A stretch of 6,249 nucleotides of DNA from Candidatus Nitrosopumilus sp. (GTDB lineage: Archaea > Thermoproteota > Nitrososphaeria > Nitrososphaerales > Nitrosopumilaceae). Under the pieces are notes generated by a model. The model saw only the letters and a program-made list of their open reading frames with translations. It was not told the DNA's origin and made no database searches. Of this stretch, positions 6,149-6,249 are shown one piece after another. How positions within the stretch are numbered: position 1 is the first letter of the stretch; every line of letters begins with the position of its first letter. Made by a program: the position numbers and the translations under genes. The stretch is from positions 1-6,249 of the forward strand of contig JAEMQG010000146.1 in assembly GCA_022758935.1 (NCBI GenBank), read 5' to 3'.

Positions 6149-6249
6149 TTTTTACACACTGAAAGAAAGTTTTCGATCATTATTTTTCCAACTTTACTAG
6201 ATTTTTCTGGATGGAATTGAGTTCCAAAAAAGTTGTTTTTTTCAATTAC
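6145..6249 (-). CDS. hisH: Imidazole glycerol phosphate synthase, glutamine amidotransferase subunit, C-terminal fragment
   Basis: Only the last 34 codons lie in the window; the frame is open to the right edge and ends with TGA at 6145-6147. The block [15 protein letters not shown] carries the His and Glu of the class I glutaminase Cys-His-Glu triad. It is followed by the amphipathic end [13 protein letters not shown], the normal place for HisH to stop. The nucleophilic Cys lies outside the window. HisH releases ammonia from glutamine for HisF. The stop overlaps the hisA start as ATGA, and the order hisH-hisA-hisF-hisI supports the call over other class I amidotransferases such as PurQ or GuaA, which share the HPE motif. 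Confidence 0.93.
   Translation of the reverse strand, partial: VIEKNNFFGTQFHPEKSSKVGKIMIENFLSVCKK

Noticed and set aside
1..6249. CRISPR array, defence island, prophage, transposon, tRNA or rRNA
   Set aside because: No regularly spaced repeats, transposase or integrase motifs, terminal repeats or cloverleaf-like sequences were seen by eye. Coding content looks uniform and chromosomal.

Overview
This AT-rich window carries compact, tightly packed genes with archaeal-type signals: TATA-like boxes sit about 24-28 bp ahead of start codons, so transcripts would be leaderless or nearly so. It also has a zinc-ribbon threonine synthase and an E1-like enzyme fused to a sulfur-carrier domain. The protein style and gene content point to a mesophilic ammonia-oxidising archaeon (Thaumarchaeota/Nitrososphaerota, Nitrosopumilus or Nitrosarchaeum type). 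That assignment is inference from recalled family resemblance, with no database search behind it.

Layout, left to right. Positions 2-520 (+) hold the C-terminal part of a multi-pass membrane protein cut by the window edge. Its 3' end overlaps by 33 nt, tail to tail, a small secreted protein gene of unknown function (488-928, -). Next, also on the minus strand, comes a two-gene unit. It starts with a threonine-synthase-like PLP enzyme (2294-3508, TTG start) and continues, with a one-base TAATG stop/start overlap, into a 446-residue protein (954-2294). That protein joins a CysO/MoaD-like beta-grasp sulfur carrier ending in GG, a MoeB/ThiF-like adenylating E1 domain with two zinc-type CxxC pairs, and a C-terminal extension of about 100 residues. 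A 211-bp divergent intergenic region (3509-3719) carries a perfect 9-3-9 palindrome just upstream of the thrC TATA-like box. It also carries a TATA-like box for a membrane-anchored extracytoplasmic protein of unknown function (3720-4286, +).

The right third (4288-6249, -) is the distal end of a histidine operon in the order hisH (3' end only), hisA, hisF, hisI. The hisH/hisA and hisA/hisF junctions are 4-nt ATGA overlaps, and hisI follows hisF after 23 nt. HisA isomerises ProFAR to PRFAR, and HisH/HisF convert PRFAR to imidazole-glycerol phosphate plus AICAR. HisI is the monofunctional cyclohydrolase with no HisE domain.

The most interesting feature is the coupling of a CysO-like carrier, fused to its own activating enzyme, with a fold-type-II PLP enzyme. 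This resembles the mycobacterial CysO-CysM-MoeZ protein-thiocarboxylate route to cysteine. The GG is internal here, so the carrier would have to be cut from the E1 (for example by a JAMM-type protease) or work while tethered. The rest of the window is ordinary biosynthetic and hypothetical genes. I found no tRNA, rRNA, CRISPR, insertion sequence or other mobile element.
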